DNA of 34,421 nt, taken from the NCBI GenBank assembly GCA_043781315.1, contig JAYWBR010000288.1, positions 1 to 34,421 of the forward strand, written 5' to 3'. Every line of letters begins with the position of its first letter. Within the stretch, counting starts at the first letter, position 1. The notes below the pieces were generated by a model that saw only the letters and a list, made by a program, of their open reading frames with translations, had not been told where the DNA came from and did no database searches. Source of the stretch: CAIQOK01 sp043781315. GTDB lineage: Bacteria; Verrucomicrobiota; Verrucomicrobiia; Limisphaerales; CAIQOK01. The translations under genes and the position numbers were made by a program. Positions 21,754 to 29,932 of the stretch are shown in pieces.

Positions 21754-22127
21754 TCAGGGCTTGACGAGCCCGGCGAAATGGCTGCGGTAGCGCCAGAGCA
21801 GAAACAGCGCGAGCGCCGAGACGATGAGGGCCATCGGCAGGCCGGAGGTTTCCAGGAAACAGTGGAAGAGCAGAATGTTCACAATCACTGGCCCGAGCAA
21901 GGTGAGGCCCAGCGGAACGAAGCGCCCCACCAGGAGCAGCACGCCGCCCCCAACCTGCAGCAGGCCCACGACGTAAATGTAATGGCTTTCCATCAGCGCC
22001 TTGCTGAAGTCAGTCGCCAGCGAGGCCGGCATGGGCGGCATGGGGATGAAGTGCAAAAAATATTCGAGCCAAAGACGACGAACATGAGGCCCAGCAAAAC
22101 CCGGACGATGATGGTTGCGATCTTCAT
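21754..22127 (-). pseudogene. DoxX family membrane protein gene with a single-base frameshift
   Basis: Read from the ATG at 22127 the protein begins MKIATIIVRVLLGLMFVVFG. A one-base deletion at about 22068 then throws it out of frame; the next frame continues LEYFLHFIPMPPMPASLATD and runs normally through three further membrane segments to the stop at 21754. Restoring one base (GGCTC to GGCCTC) would give a standard protein of about 124 residues with four membrane segments. DoxX-like proteins are small membrane proteins linked to redox/quinone functions. It may be a true recent mutation or a sequencing/assembly error. Confidence 0.82.
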
Positions 22128-22168
22128 GGCGATATATTGCAACGGCAGCAGGAAATTTCAACCCTGAG

Positions 22169-22624
22169 TCAGACGCGAACTTTGATGACCACCTTCCGCA
22201 CCTCACCCGGCCCGGCACATTCAAGGCCGGGCGCGTGGCCGTCTTCCGGGAAGAAGATGACGAACTGCCCAGCGTAAAGCTGAAGGGGCGTCCACTGTAG
22301 CGGGTTTGCAAAGAAGGCAATGTCGCGCTCCGCCACGTAAGGCTGGGTCACCTGCGTGAGCGCGGCCAGCGGCGACCAGAGGATGGTTTCGCGACCAGCG
22401 TGGATGAACTGAATGTCCACATACTGGCGGTGCGCTTCAAACAGCGCCTGCGCCAGTGGCCGCGTGGTGTAGGACTGCACCAACGCGAAACAGTTGTCGC
22501 CCTCAAGATCGTGACGTCCGTTCGGCTGGGTGGCGGAAAGATTTCGCAGAAATTCAAACGCGCCGGCAAAGCGCGGAGACAAATTCTCGTAACGCCCGCC
22601 TTGGGCCAAAATGTCGGCAATCAT
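22169..22624 (-). CDS. YhcH/YjgK/YiaL family protein
   Basis: A 151-residue cupin-like protein of the YhcH/YjgK/YiaL (DUF386, EbgC-related) family. Typical features are LEGDNCFALVQSYTT, HRQYVDIQFIHAG, and the metal-binding-type FFPEDGHAPGL near the C-terminus. Members are linked to sugar (sialic acid, diketogulonate) metabolism and EbgC modulates beta-galactosidase; the local neighbours give no such clue. The ATG at 22624 (MIADIL) was preferred over 22660 because family members start there; neither has a strong Shine-Dalgarno. It is divergent from rsmH. Confidence 0.85.
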   Translation of the reverse strand: MIADILAQGGRYENLSPRFAGAFEFLRNLSATQPNGRHDLEGDNCFALVQSYTTRPLAQALFEAHRQYVDIQFIHAGRETILWSPLAALTQVTQPYVAERDIAFFANPLQWTPLQLYAGQFVIFFPEDGHAPGLECAGPGEVRKVVIKVRV

Positions 22625-22728
22625 CGCGACCAGACTAACGCGCCCGGCACCGCGCGCCAAGCGGATGCTTTGCCCGGCGGCGAAACTTGCTCGCCCTCGT
22701 TGCGCAATCCAGTCATGCTCTGCGCACG

Positions 22729-23778
22729 ATGTCCGAACAACCCGCGTCCAACCCCGTCCCGACCCCGCACAAACGCCGCCCGCGTTACAGCGGCAAAAAC
22801 CCGCGCCGCTTCGAGGAGAAATACAAGGAGCGCGATCCGCAGCGTTACGGCGACACCGTCGCCAAAGTTCTCGCGTCCGGTAAAACCCCCGCCGGCTCGC
22901 ATCGGCCGATCATGGTGGCAGAAATTCTGACCGCTCTCGCGCCCCAGCCCGGCGAGACCGCCGTGGACTGCACGCTCGGTTACGGCGGGCACGCGCAGAC
23001 AATTCTTCCCCGCCTTCAGCCTGGCGGCCGCCTGCTGGGTCTGGACGCCGATCCGATTGAACTGCCCAAGACCGAGGCGCGGTTCCGCGCGCTGGGCTTT
23101 GGTCAGGAAATTTTCACCGCCCATCGCAGCAACTTTGCCGGGCTGGCGCAGGTGCTCGCAGCGGCCGGACTCACGGGCGCGGATTTGATTCTGGCCGACC
23201 TCGGCGTCTCCTCGGTGCAGCTTGACGACCCGGCGCGCGGTTTTTCCGTCAAGCAGAGCGGCCCGCTGGACATGCGCATGAACCCGCAGCGCGGCCAGTC
23301 CGCCGCCGCGTTGCTGGAAAAAATTCCGCCCGCCACGCTCGCGACTTTGCTGGCGGAAAATGCCGACGAACCCAACGCCGACACCCTCGCCCCGGCCCTG
23401 ACTGGAAAAAAATTTACCACCACCACCGCGCTCGCCGCCGCCATCCGGGCCGAGCTGCCCCGGCTGAACCAAGACACGCAAGACCTCACCATCCGCCGTG
23501 TGTTTCAGGCGTTGCGCATCGCGGTCAACGACGAGTTCTCCGCGCTTGAAACTTTGCTGCGCAACCTGCCCGCGTGCCTGAATCCCGGCGGGCGCGTGGC
23601 GATTCTGACGTTTCATTCCGGCGAAGACCGGCGCGTGAAGAAATTCTTTGAAGCCGGATTCCGAGATGGACTTTACGCCGACATCGCCCACGAAGTCGTC
23701 CGCCCCACCGCCGAAGAACGGAATGCCAATCCGCGTTCCGCACCGGCAAAGTTGCGCTGGGCCAGACGCTCAGCGTGA
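22729..23778 (+). CDS. rsmH: 16S rRNA (cytosine(1402)-N(4))-methyltransferase
   Basis: A 349-residue RsmH. Motifs seen: HRPIMVAEIL, DCTLGYGGHAQTIL (SAM-binding region), LGLDADP, ADLGVSSVQLDDPARGFS, PLDMRMNP, FQALRIAVNDE and LTFHSGEDRRVK. It methylates C1402 in the ribosomal P-site region of 16S rRNA. A basic N-terminal extension of about 55 residues precedes the usual start of the fold. The ATG at 22729 is chosen over an upstream TTG. It is usually found in the division/cell-wall cluster with mraZ and ftsL; here it stands alone, and its end overlaps the convergent VOC gene by 9 bp. Confidence 0.93.
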   Translation: MSEQPASNPVPTPHKRRPRYSGKNPRRFEEKYKERDPQRYGDTVAKVLASGKTPAGSHRPIMVAEILTALAPQPGETAVDCTLGYGGHAQTILPRLQPGGRLLGLDADPIELPKTEARFRALGFGQEIFTAHRSNFAGLAQVLAAAGLTGADLILADLGVSSVQLDDPARGFSVKQSGPLDMRMNPQRGQSAAALLEKIPPATLATLLAENADEPNADTLAPALTGKKFTTTTALAAAIRAELPRLNQDTQDLTIRRVFQALRIAVNDEFSALETLLRNLPACLNPGGRVAILTFHSGEDRRVKKFFEAGFRDGLYADIAHEVVRPTAEERNANPRSAPAKLRWARRSA

Positions 23779-24276
23779 TGGCGCTTCCCGGAGCAGCGCG
23801 TCCAAATCCAGCGCGCGGGTGAACATCGCCAGTTCGCCCGCCTGCGTGCGCGGCCATTGCGACGGCGGACGATCCCAATAAAGTTCCACGCCGTTCTGGT
23901 CGGGATCGCGCAGATAAATCGCCTCGCTCACGCCGTGATCCGCCGCGCCGTCAATTTCAATGTCCGCCGCCAGCACGCGCCGCAACGCATCCGCCAGCAG
24001 CGCCCGCGTCGGATACAAAATTGCGGTGTGATACAAGCCTGTCGTGCCGGGCGGCGGCGGTGCGCCTCCCGCGCTCTCCCAGGTGTTCAGCCCGAGGTGA
24101 TGATGATAGCCGCCCGCCGAAATAAACGCCGCCTGGCTGCCAAACTTCTGCTGCACCTCGAAGCCCAGCACGCCGCAGTAAAATTTCAGCGCGCGTTCGA
24201 GATCAGCCACTTTCAGATGCACATGCCCGATGCGGACGGCGGCATCAATCGGTTGGGAAGTCAGGTTCGTTTTCAT
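23770..24276 (-). CDS. VOC superfamily (glyoxalase/extradiol dioxygenase fold) protein
   Basis: A 168-residue protein with paired beta-alpha-beta-beta-beta modules. It contains IGHVHLKVADLERALKFYCG at the start, GGYHHHLGLNTWES, and the C-terminal LRDPDQNGVELYWDRP. The histidines in HVHLKV and YHTAIL and the glutamate in VELYWD are in the usual metal-ligand places. The form resembles CatE-type proteins, but the substrate is unknown. It overlaps the upstream methyltransferase gene (ATGA), so the two are probably co-translated, and it ends inside the 3' end of rsmH. Confidence 0.85.
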   Translation of the reverse strand: MKTNLTSQPIDAAVRIGHVHLKVADLERALKFYCGVLGFEVQQKFGSQAAFISAGGYHHHLGLNTWESAGGAPPPPGTTGLYHTAILYPTRALLADALRRVLAADIEIDGAADHGVSEAIYLRDPDQNGVELYWDRPPSQWPRTQAGELAMFTRALDLDALLREAPSR

Positions 24277-25106
24277 GGTTTTCTCACGGAGACGAGGTCG
24301 GCGAAGACGGTTTCAAAAAATGTTACATCGCCGCCGCCGCGCAGGATGAGTTCACGCAGGTCCGCCTTGTTCCATGGGCCGGTCGCGGAATTTTTCCACC
24401 GGCGTTCCTGTTCGACGAGGACTTTTTGATCCGGCCCAGCATAGGGCGGAAACAGCGGTGCGGGCCGGTCGTTCTGATGCACGGCGATGTCGCGCAGTCC
24501 GAGCCGGGCAAAATATCCGGGCAGCAGATCGCCGAGGCTGTGGTTGCCCCGGCCGGCGGCCACCCGCCCGCGATGTTGCCGCAGCCAGAATTCAAAACGG
24601 CGCACGAGCGTCTCCACCGGCTCGTCCTCGGTGAGCGAAGTGAAGCCGACGTAGTTCCCAAAATTGTTCGGCTCGACGCACACGAGCAGCCCGCCGGGCC
24701 GCAGGATGCGGAGCATTTCACGCAACGCAGCGAGCGGCTGCGCCAGATGCATGAGCAAGGTCTGGCAGGTGACGATGTCGAAGCTGTCATCGGTGAACGG
24801 GAGCTTGGTCGCGTCACCTTGGTGGAAGGAAATCAATTCCGGCGCGACGTGAGAGAAGGCGTGGCGAACTTTCTCCGGGGCCTCGGCGACCCAGCGCGGT
24901 TCGCGGTCAACGCCGACGAGCCGCGCGAGCGGACGCAGATACGGATAGAGCAATCGTGACCAGTGGCCGAGGCCGCCGCCGATGTCCGCGAGCGAGGCGG
25001 CTTCGTGCAGCCGCCAGCGCGCAGCCATGAGGTCGAGGAAGTCGCGGTTCCACCAGAAGTCGCGCTGGTCGCCGAACCATTCGTCGGAATGTGGCTGGTC
25101 GGACAT
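24273..25106 (-). CDS. Class I SAM-dependent methyltransferase
   Basis: A 277-residue methyltransferase. Motif I is LADIGGGLGHWSRLL, followed by VGVDREP (motif II), GDATKLPFTDDSFDIVTCQT (motif III/IV) and LRPGGLLVCVEP (motif V/VI). The C-terminal third has an RRFEFWLRQHRG segment typical of the UbiE/Methyltransf_25-like group. Substrate unknown. The ATG at 25106 is preferred over an upstream one that lies inside a palindrome. It overlaps the VOC gene by 4 bp. A 26-bp perfect palindrome lies 4 bp upstream of its start codon. Confidence 0.82.
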   Translation of the reverse strand: MSDQPHSDEWFGDQRDFWWNRDFLDLMAARWRLHEAASLADIGGGLGHWSRLLYPYLRPLARLVGVDREPRWVAEAPEKVRHAFSHVAPELISFHQGDATKLPFTDDSFDIVTCQTLLMHLAQPLAALREMLRILRPGGLLVCVEPNNFGNYVGFTSLTEDEPVETLVRRFEFWLRQHRGRVAAGRGNHSLGDLLPGYFARLGLRDIAVHQNDRPAPLFPPYAGPDQKVLVEQERRWKNSATGPWNKADLRELILRGGGDVTFFETVFADLVSVRKP

Positions 25107-25110
25107 AAGC

Positions 25111-25136
25111 TTGCCGCAGAAAATTTTCTGCGGCAA
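25111..25136. promoter_or_regulatory. 26-bp perfect palindrome at the methyltransferase start
   Basis: Two 13-bp arms, TTGCCGCAGAAAA and its exact complement, meet without a spacer, 4 bp ahead of the methyltransferase ATG and 60 bp past the rhlE stop. It could be an operator, a hairpin blocking ribosome access, or a terminator-like structure for rhlE. There is no run of T on the minus strand after it. Confidence 0.6.
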
Positions 25137-25196
25137 AACTTAGACGGAACGGGCGGAACTTACAGGATAAATTTTCTTCCTGAACTTTCTGCAGCT

Positions 25197-26603
25197 TCAG
25201 CGCGAACCGAAGGAACGTCCATAGCCACCACCTTGGCCCGACGGGCGTCCGCCAAAATGGCCCTCGTTGCCACCTTCGCGATTGCCGCTGACAGGTTGGG
25301 ATCGTCCGCCGCCGTACTGAGGCCGGCCACCTTGCGGCGGGCGCGGCTGCGAGGAGGAGCCGTGACCATGACGCGGCGGGCCGGATTGGCCGCGCGGCTG
25401 GGGCCGACCCTGCTGTCCGCGTTGACGGCGCTCGTCGTCGGGCGGACTGCCCGCCGGGGCCGAGGCCGAATAATTAAATCCTTCGGCGCGTTTGCGGACG
25501 ATGCCGCGACCGATGAAACGTTCCAACGCGCGCAGTTCGCTGCCATCTTCGGGTGTGACAAAACTGATGGCGTCGCCAATCGCGTTCGCGCGCCCGGTGC
25601 GGCCGATGCGGTGAACGTAATCCTCGACGTGCATCGGAAAATCGTAGTTCACGACGTGCGAAATGCCGTCCACGTCAATACCGCGCGCCGCGATGTCCGT
25701 GGCGACGAGCACGCGCACCACGCCTTCTTTGAAATCCTTCAACGCCTTGAGCCGCTGGTTCTGCGAACGGTTGGAATGCAGCGCGGCGGTCTTGATGCCT
25801 TTGCTTTCGAGACTGCGTGCGAGGCGATCCGCGCTGTGCTTCATGCGCGAGAAGACCAGCACCATGTCCATTTGCTCGTCCTTCAGCAGATGCAGCAGCA
25901 GCGAAGACTTCAAATGCTTGGGCACTTCGTACACGAGCTGCGTGACGGTTTCGGCGGGATTGGAGCGGCGGCCGATTTGAATCGTCTTCGGCGCGTGCTG
26001 AAATTCATGCGTGAGACTTTCGATCTCGCGCGACAAGGTGGCGGAGAACATCAACGTCTGCCGCTTCTTCGGCAGTTGCTGGATGATCCGGCGGATCGAA
26101 GGCAGGAAACCCATGTCGAGCATCCGGTCGGCTTCGTCGAGCACCAAGAATTGCAGCCCGGAGAAATCACCGTTGCGGCGGCCCATCAAATCCAGCAGGC
26201 GTCCCGGACACGCGATGATGATGTCGGTGTTGGAACGGAGCGCGCGGATCTGCGGGTTTTCACCCACGCCGCCGAAGACCGTGGCGACGGTCAATTGCAG
26301 ATGCTTGGCGTAGGCGCGGACGTTTTCTTCGATCTGCAAAACCAGTTCGCGTGTCGGGGCGAGCACGAGCACGCGAGTGCGGCGATGCGGCCCCGGAGCC
26401 GGCGGCAGCGCGGCGAGCTTGGTGAGGATCGGCAGGGTGAACGCGGCGGTCTTGCCGGTGCCGGTCTGCGCGATGCCGATGAGGTCGTGGCCCGCGATGA
26501 TCGGCGGGATGGCGGCGGTTTGAATCGGCGTCGGCTCGGTGTAACCGGCTTCGGCCACGGCTTGTAAAATGTTGGCGTCGAGACCAAGGCTGCGAAAAGG
26601 CAT
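25197..26603 (-). CDS. rhlE: DEAD-box ATP-dependent RNA helicase (RhlE-like)
   Basis: A 468-residue helicase. The Q motif (YTEPTPIQ), AQTGTGKT (motif I), APTRELV (Ia), DEAD (II), FSATLS (III), the VLVFSRM and TDIAARGIDVDGI (V) motifs and HRIGRTGRA (VI) are all present. The C-terminal ~90 residues are basic and rich in Gly, Gln, Arg and Pro (RPQYGGGRSQP), a probable RNA-binding tail. It would remodel structured RNA in ribosome assembly or mRNA decay, often under cold conditions. The ATG at 26603 (MPFRSLGL) is the family start. It follows infA in the same direction, with a possible promoter in the 139-bp gap. Confidence 0.92.
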   Translation of the reverse strand: MPFRSLGLDANILQAVAEAGYTEPTPIQTAAIPPIIAGHDLIGIAQTGTGKTAAFTLPILTKLAALPPAPGPHRRTRVLVLAPTRELVLQIEENVRAYAKHLQLTVATVFGGVGENPQIRALRSNTDIIIACPGRLLDLMGRRNGDFSGLQFLVLDEADRMLDMGFLPSIRRIIQQLPKKRQTLMFSATLSREIESLTHEFQHAPKTIQIGRRSNPAETVTQLVYEVPKHLKSSLLLHLLKDEQMDMVLVFSRMKHSADRLARSLESKGIKTAALHSNRSQNQRLKALKDFKEGVVRVLVATDIAARGIDVDGISHVVNYDFPMHVEDYVHRIGRTGRANAIGDAISFVTPEDGSELRALERFIGRGIVRKRAEGFNYSASAPAGSPPDDERRQRGQQGRPQPRGQSGPPRHGHGSSSQPRPPQGGRPQYGGGRSQPVSGNREGGNEGHFGGRPSGQGGGYGRSFGSR

Positions 26604-26613
26604 AATGGAAAAA

Positions 26614-26643
26614 AATATAACGGAAGCGCGGGTTGACGCGCAA
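26614..26643 (-). promoter_or_regulatory. Possible sigma-70-type promoter for rhlE
   Basis: On the minus strand TTGCGC (26643-26638), an 18-bp spacer and TATATT (26619-26614) precede the rhlE ATG by about 10 bp. This is a weak match to -35/-10 boxes and leaves a very short leader. Confidence 0.28.
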
Positions 26644-26742
26644 TGGTTGAAGGCTGCTGAAGAACGGACAACCGATTGAATTAACAACATCCCTCCCGGT
26701 CGCACGACACGCGCGCTTTCAGAAAGGTTCAGCGGACGGAAA

Positions 26743-26958
26743 TCACTTCAAGCGCCAAGTGATGCGCGCCTTGTTCAGATCGTAGGGAGACATCTCCATC
26801 TTGACGCGGTCGCCGACGGTGAGGCGGACCCAGCGTTTGCGCATCTTGCCGCAGATCGTGGCCAGCACCTCGTGCTTGTTGGTCAGCTCGACGCGGAACA
26901 TCGTTCCGGGCAATACCGTGGTCACGCGACCTTCGACTTCAATGTGTTCTTCTTTCAT
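26743..26958 (-). CDS. infA: Translation initiation factor IF-1
   Basis: A 71-residue S1-like OB-fold protein, MKEEHIEVEGRVTTVLPGTMF continuing with FRVEL, HEVLATICGKMRK and VGDRVKMEMSPYDLNKARI (quoted in pieces). The length and motifs fit IF-1, which occupies the ribosomal A site during initiation. The ATG at 26958 is chosen; an upstream in-frame ATG would add 11 unrelated residues. It lies between the RRM gene, from which a terminator separates it, and the helicase gene; all three act on RNA. Confidence 0.93.
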   Translation of the reverse strand: MKEEHIEVEGRVTTVLPGTMFRVELTNKHEVLATICGKMRKRWVRLTVGDRVKMEMSPYDLNKARITWRLK

Positions 26959-27028
26959 GGACGGGCTGGAAAACTGGCTGGTCTGTTGCAAATGGCCACA
27001 TCCAGCAGACCATCAGACGGGACGAAGC

Positions 27029-27070
27029 AAAAAATGAAAAGGCGGAGTCCGGTTCAAACCGAACCCCGCC
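27029..27070 (-). terminator. Rho-independent terminator after the RRM gene
   Basis: A 14-bp stem at 27041-27070 (two G-U pairs on the minus-strand RNA) with a 2-base loop, followed on that strand by TTTTCATTTTTT. It lies 17 bp after the RRM stop codon. Confidence 0.85.
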
Positions 27071-27087
27071 GTGAAATTTACAAAGGA

Positions 27088-27456
<369 letters not shown>

Positions 27457-27980
27457 GTGATCTTAAACTGTCCGACAAACCGCGCTTTCCACAGACTGTT
27501 CCCGAACATCGGGTCTAAAATCATCACTGAACACAGTTCACTTGAAGATTCACCATGCCTTGAAAGAGACAAGCTATCTAACAGACGCACGGAGAGTCGT
27601 TGAATTCCGGGGGGATGGCAACAACTATTTGCAATTATCTTTTGGGCACCTAATGAACCACTTGGTTCGACTTATTTGATTTGAAGTGCATTCGCCCGGA
27701 TGAGGTCCCGGTCTTTAAATGTTATTCCCGAAATCTTGTATTCACAAAGAACAATGACTTTTTGTTTCGTTCCTTCAGAATCGATATAAACCAAAGATAC
27801 GACTGCCAATCCGGTGTCCTTCCCATACTTAAACCGAGCTAACGATGCCTAACTTTAATTAAATTAGGCGACCGCCAGTTCGTATGTTGAATACCGACCT
27901 TAAAATTGGCGTCCCTTCGTTCTTCTGACAGGTATCCACTTCTGATTTCAACCTGTCCGAAAAAATTTCAGAACGCACGG
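27457..27980. other. 524-bp lower-GC gap without an intact gene
   Basis: The region between the RRM gene and the PmtA-like gene has visibly lower GC than its surroundings. Apart from a possible gene remnant at 27672-27848 I see no coding region, repeat or clear terminator. A small hairpin CCCGA-TGT-TCGGG lies near 27525 in the probable RRM leader. Confidence 0.6.
27672..27848 (-). pseudogene. Possible gene remnant, 58 codons without a start
   Basis: An open stretch with protein-like composition, including LARFKYGKDTGLAVVSLVY, then KQKVIVLCEYKISGITF and ending RANALQIK. A TAG directly precedes it and it has no ATG/GTG at its head, so it is at best the 3' piece of a decayed gene. No family recognised. 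Confidence 0.3.
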
Positions 27981-28685
27981 TCACCCCCGCAAACAGCGAA
28001 ACACAAACGCCGGCGGCAGATTGCGCCAGACGATGGGCGTGGTTTCCACCTGCTTGAAATGCCGCTCCAACCGCTGCCGGAACCGCCGCGCCGGCGGCAG
28101 CCAGGCGGCATGCACGTAGGCGAAAGCAATGAATTGCCCCCCCGGTTTCAACGACCTGAGGATCGCCCGAAAAATCTGGTTTTGGAGACGCGGATGCATC
28201 GAACCCCACGCCAGCCCGCTCACAATGCAGTCGGCCAGCTCGCCATCCAGATGCTGTTTCAGATGCTCGGCCGAATCTTGCACGACCTCGCATTTGGGAA
28301 ACCGGCGACGGAGAATGTCCGCATGAGTCGGATTCAGTTCCACCGCCAGCAGCCGTCCGCGACTGCTCAACCGTTTCAAAATCAATCCGGTAAAAGCTCC
28401 AGTGCCGGGGCCGAGTTCAACCACCGTGTCCGCCGGACGGATGTGACAGCTCTCCACCACCACGCGCGACAAGGCCTTGGAACTCGGCAAAATCGCGCCC
28501 ACCTTCAACGGCTGGCGCACGAATTCACCAAGAAAATGCAGCGGGGAATCATCGTGCGGCCGGGGAGCATTTACCTTTCGCGCACGCTCCGACCGGGGCC
28601 GCGGACTGGCCACGCTGGTCTGCGGTTCACGAAGTTGGATGTAGTGGCGCATTGGCTCGGTCATTTCTGCCGGACATCCCGGCAT
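27981..28685 (-). CDS. PmtA-like phospholipid N-methyltransferase / rRNA-dimethylase-fold methyltransferase
   Basis: A 234-residue class I methyltransferase. FLGEFVRQPLKVGAILPSS (about 51-69) is the signature of the bacterial phosphatidylethanolamine N-methyltransferase (Pmt, Rhodobacter-type) group. It is followed by VVELGPGTGAFTGLIL (motif I), LLAVELNP (motif II) and LKPGGQFIAFAY. It would methylate phosphatidylethanolamine or a related lipid at the membrane surface. Several in-frame ATGs (28685, 28664, 28652) could serve as start; the longest is given. It stands alone between the low-GC gap and oxyR, in the same direction as oxyR. Confidence 0.75.
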   Translation of the reverse strand: MPGCPAEMTEPMRHYIQLREPQTSVASPRPRSERARKVNAPRPHDDSPLHFLGEFVRQPLKVGAILPSSKALSRVVVESCHIRPADTVVELGPGTGAFTGLILKRLSSRGRLLAVELNPTHADILRRRFPKCEVVQDSAEHLKQHLDGELADCIVSGLAWGSMHPRLQNQIFRAILRSLKPGGQFIAFAYVHAAWLPPARRFRQRLERHFKQVETTPIVWRNLPPAFVFRCLRG

Positions 28686-28796
28686 TAGGCAAGCCCGGAA
28701 CTGAAACTATTTTCCACCCCGACTTTTCCAACCGCATGGTTTTATCAACCCAGTGGCAACCGCCGCCCGAAGCGCTGAACCCTGAAACTCCGTGAT

Positions 28797-29690
28797 TCAC
28801 CTTCCCGCTTTGCCGAAGCGCGCCACCACCCTTTTCAAAAATTCGCCCGCCGCCCGCCCTGGCGGACGTTGCTGCCGCCACGCGGCCACAATCATGCGGC
28901 TGGGACGCGGCGCGGAAAACGAACGGTACTCCGGCACGTTGCCGCCCTCGGACTGCGCCGCCATCGCGGGAATCAGCGAGACGCCCAGCCCCGCGCGCAC
29001 GAGCGCCTGGATCGTCTGGATCTGCGCGCTGCGAAAGCTGATGTTCGGATGCAGTTCGCGCCGGTCGCAGAACCGCAGCACCTGATCACCCAGGCAATGC
29101 CCCTCTTTCATGACGATGAGCCGTTCGCCCGCCAGATCCGCCGGATTCACCGAGCGCTTGCGAGTGAGCGGATGCCCCGGTGGCAGCGCGAGCAGCAGCT
29201 CCTCGGAAAATAATTCCCGCACCTCCAACTGTTCGTCCTGGAGGGGCTGGCTGGCCAGGGCGAAATCAATTTCATACGCGTGCGCCAGTTTCAACAACCG
29301 CGCCGTGGTGTCTTCCTGCACGACGATTTCCACGCCCGGATATTTTTCCATGAACTCCGCCAGCACGTCCGGCAGCAGATACGGCGCGATGGTCGGCAGC
29401 ACCCCGATGGTCACCACCCCGCGCAACAGCTCCTTCGCGTCGGTCGCCTCGCGCTTCGCCGCATCCACTTCTTCCAGCACGCGCACGGCCCGCCGCAGGA
29501 AGGCTGCGCCATGCGACGTCAGCTTCACCGCGCGCTTCAGGCGGTCAAAGAGCTGTTCGCCCAGTTCGTCCTCGAGCTTTTGAATCTGCTGGCTCAGAGA
29601 AGGCTGGGAGACGTGGCATTGCTCGGCGGCGCGCGAGAAGTTTCCCGTGCGCGCCACCGCGACGACATAACGAAGCTGCTGCATTTCCAT
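28797..29690 (-). CDS. oxyR: Hydrogen-peroxide-sensing LysR regulator OxyR
   Basis: A 297-residue LysR-family protein with an N-terminal HTH (QQLRYVVAVARTGNFSRAAE) and the peroxide-sensing pair C199 and C208 in EGHCLGDQVLRFC. These are the same residue numbers as the redox cysteines of E. coli OxyR. Oxidation to a disulfide should switch it to an activator. The ATG at 29690 is preferred over a TTG two codons upstream. It is divergent from katA, and a conserved OxyR site lies next to the katA promoter. Confidence 0.93.
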   Translation of the reverse strand: MEMQQLRYVVAVARTGNFSRAAEQCHVSQPSLSQQIQKLEDELGEQLFDRLKRAVKLTSHGAAFLRRAVRVLEEVDAAKREATDAKELLRGVVTIGVLPTIAPYLLPDVLAEFMEKYPGVEIVVQEDTTARLLKLAHAYEIDFALASQPLQDEQLEVRELFSEELLLALPPGHPLTRKRSVNPADLAGERLIVMKEGHCLGDQVLRFCDRRELHPNISFRSAQIQTIQALVRAGLGVSLIPAMAAQSEGGNVPEYRSFSAPRPSRMIVAAWRQQRPPGRAAGEFLKRVVARFGKAGR

Positions 29691-29706
29691 AGGCAATCTG
29701 TAATAG

Positions 29707-29850
29707 GTAGCGTCAGGCGTCCCCGCCTGACGTAGAGGGCGGCATCTTGCCGCCCGGCAGAAACGGTGAACATTTCAACCAACTCTCGAATTTTCCCAGG
29801 ACACGGGATTTCCGTGAGTTTTTTCCGCCGGGCTGGATGCCTGCCGCCAC
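29707..29850. repeat. Repeat element, degenerate copy 2, in the oxyR-katA gap
   Basis: The left part (GTAGCGTCAGGCGTCCCCGC, then GTAGAGGGCGGCATCTTGCC) matches the 166-bp element at 18454. The right arm is shortened: CCGCCGGGCTG joins directly to GATGCCTGCCGCCAC, missing about 25 bp. It lies just upstream of the OxyR site. Confidence 0.82.
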
Positions 29851-29854
29851 AATC

Positions 29855-29891
29855 ATAGGCAGCGCCTATCGTAACCACAGGAAGAAAGTAT
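29855..29891 (+). promoter_or_regulatory. OxyR-binding site upstream of katA
   Basis: ATAG-N7-CTAT-N7-ACAG-N7-GTAT, which matches the four-tetramer OxyR consensus (ATAG-N7-CTAT-N7-ATAG-N7-CTAT) with two base changes. It ends directly before the katA -35 box, the usual activator position. Confidence 0.82.
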
Positions 29892-29920
29892 TTCAACTAT
29901 GAGGCTGGCGCTGGTCTAAT
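29892..29920 (+). promoter_or_regulatory. katA promoter
   Basis: -35 TTCAAC (29892-29897), 17-bp spacer, -10 TCTAAT (29915-29920). The weak -35 adjoining the OxyR site fits activator dependence. The predicted start of transcription lies only a few bases before the first katA ATG. Confidence 0.6.
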
Positions 29921-29932
29921 CTTGAAAACAAA

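Noticed and set aside
24963..26567. 534-codon plus-strand open frame opposite the helicase gene
   Set aside because: Antisense shadow; all DEAD-box motifs are on the minus strand.
28627..28881. 84-codon ORF between the PmtA-like gene and oxyR
   Set aside because: It overlaps both neighbours out of frame and has no protein-like features.
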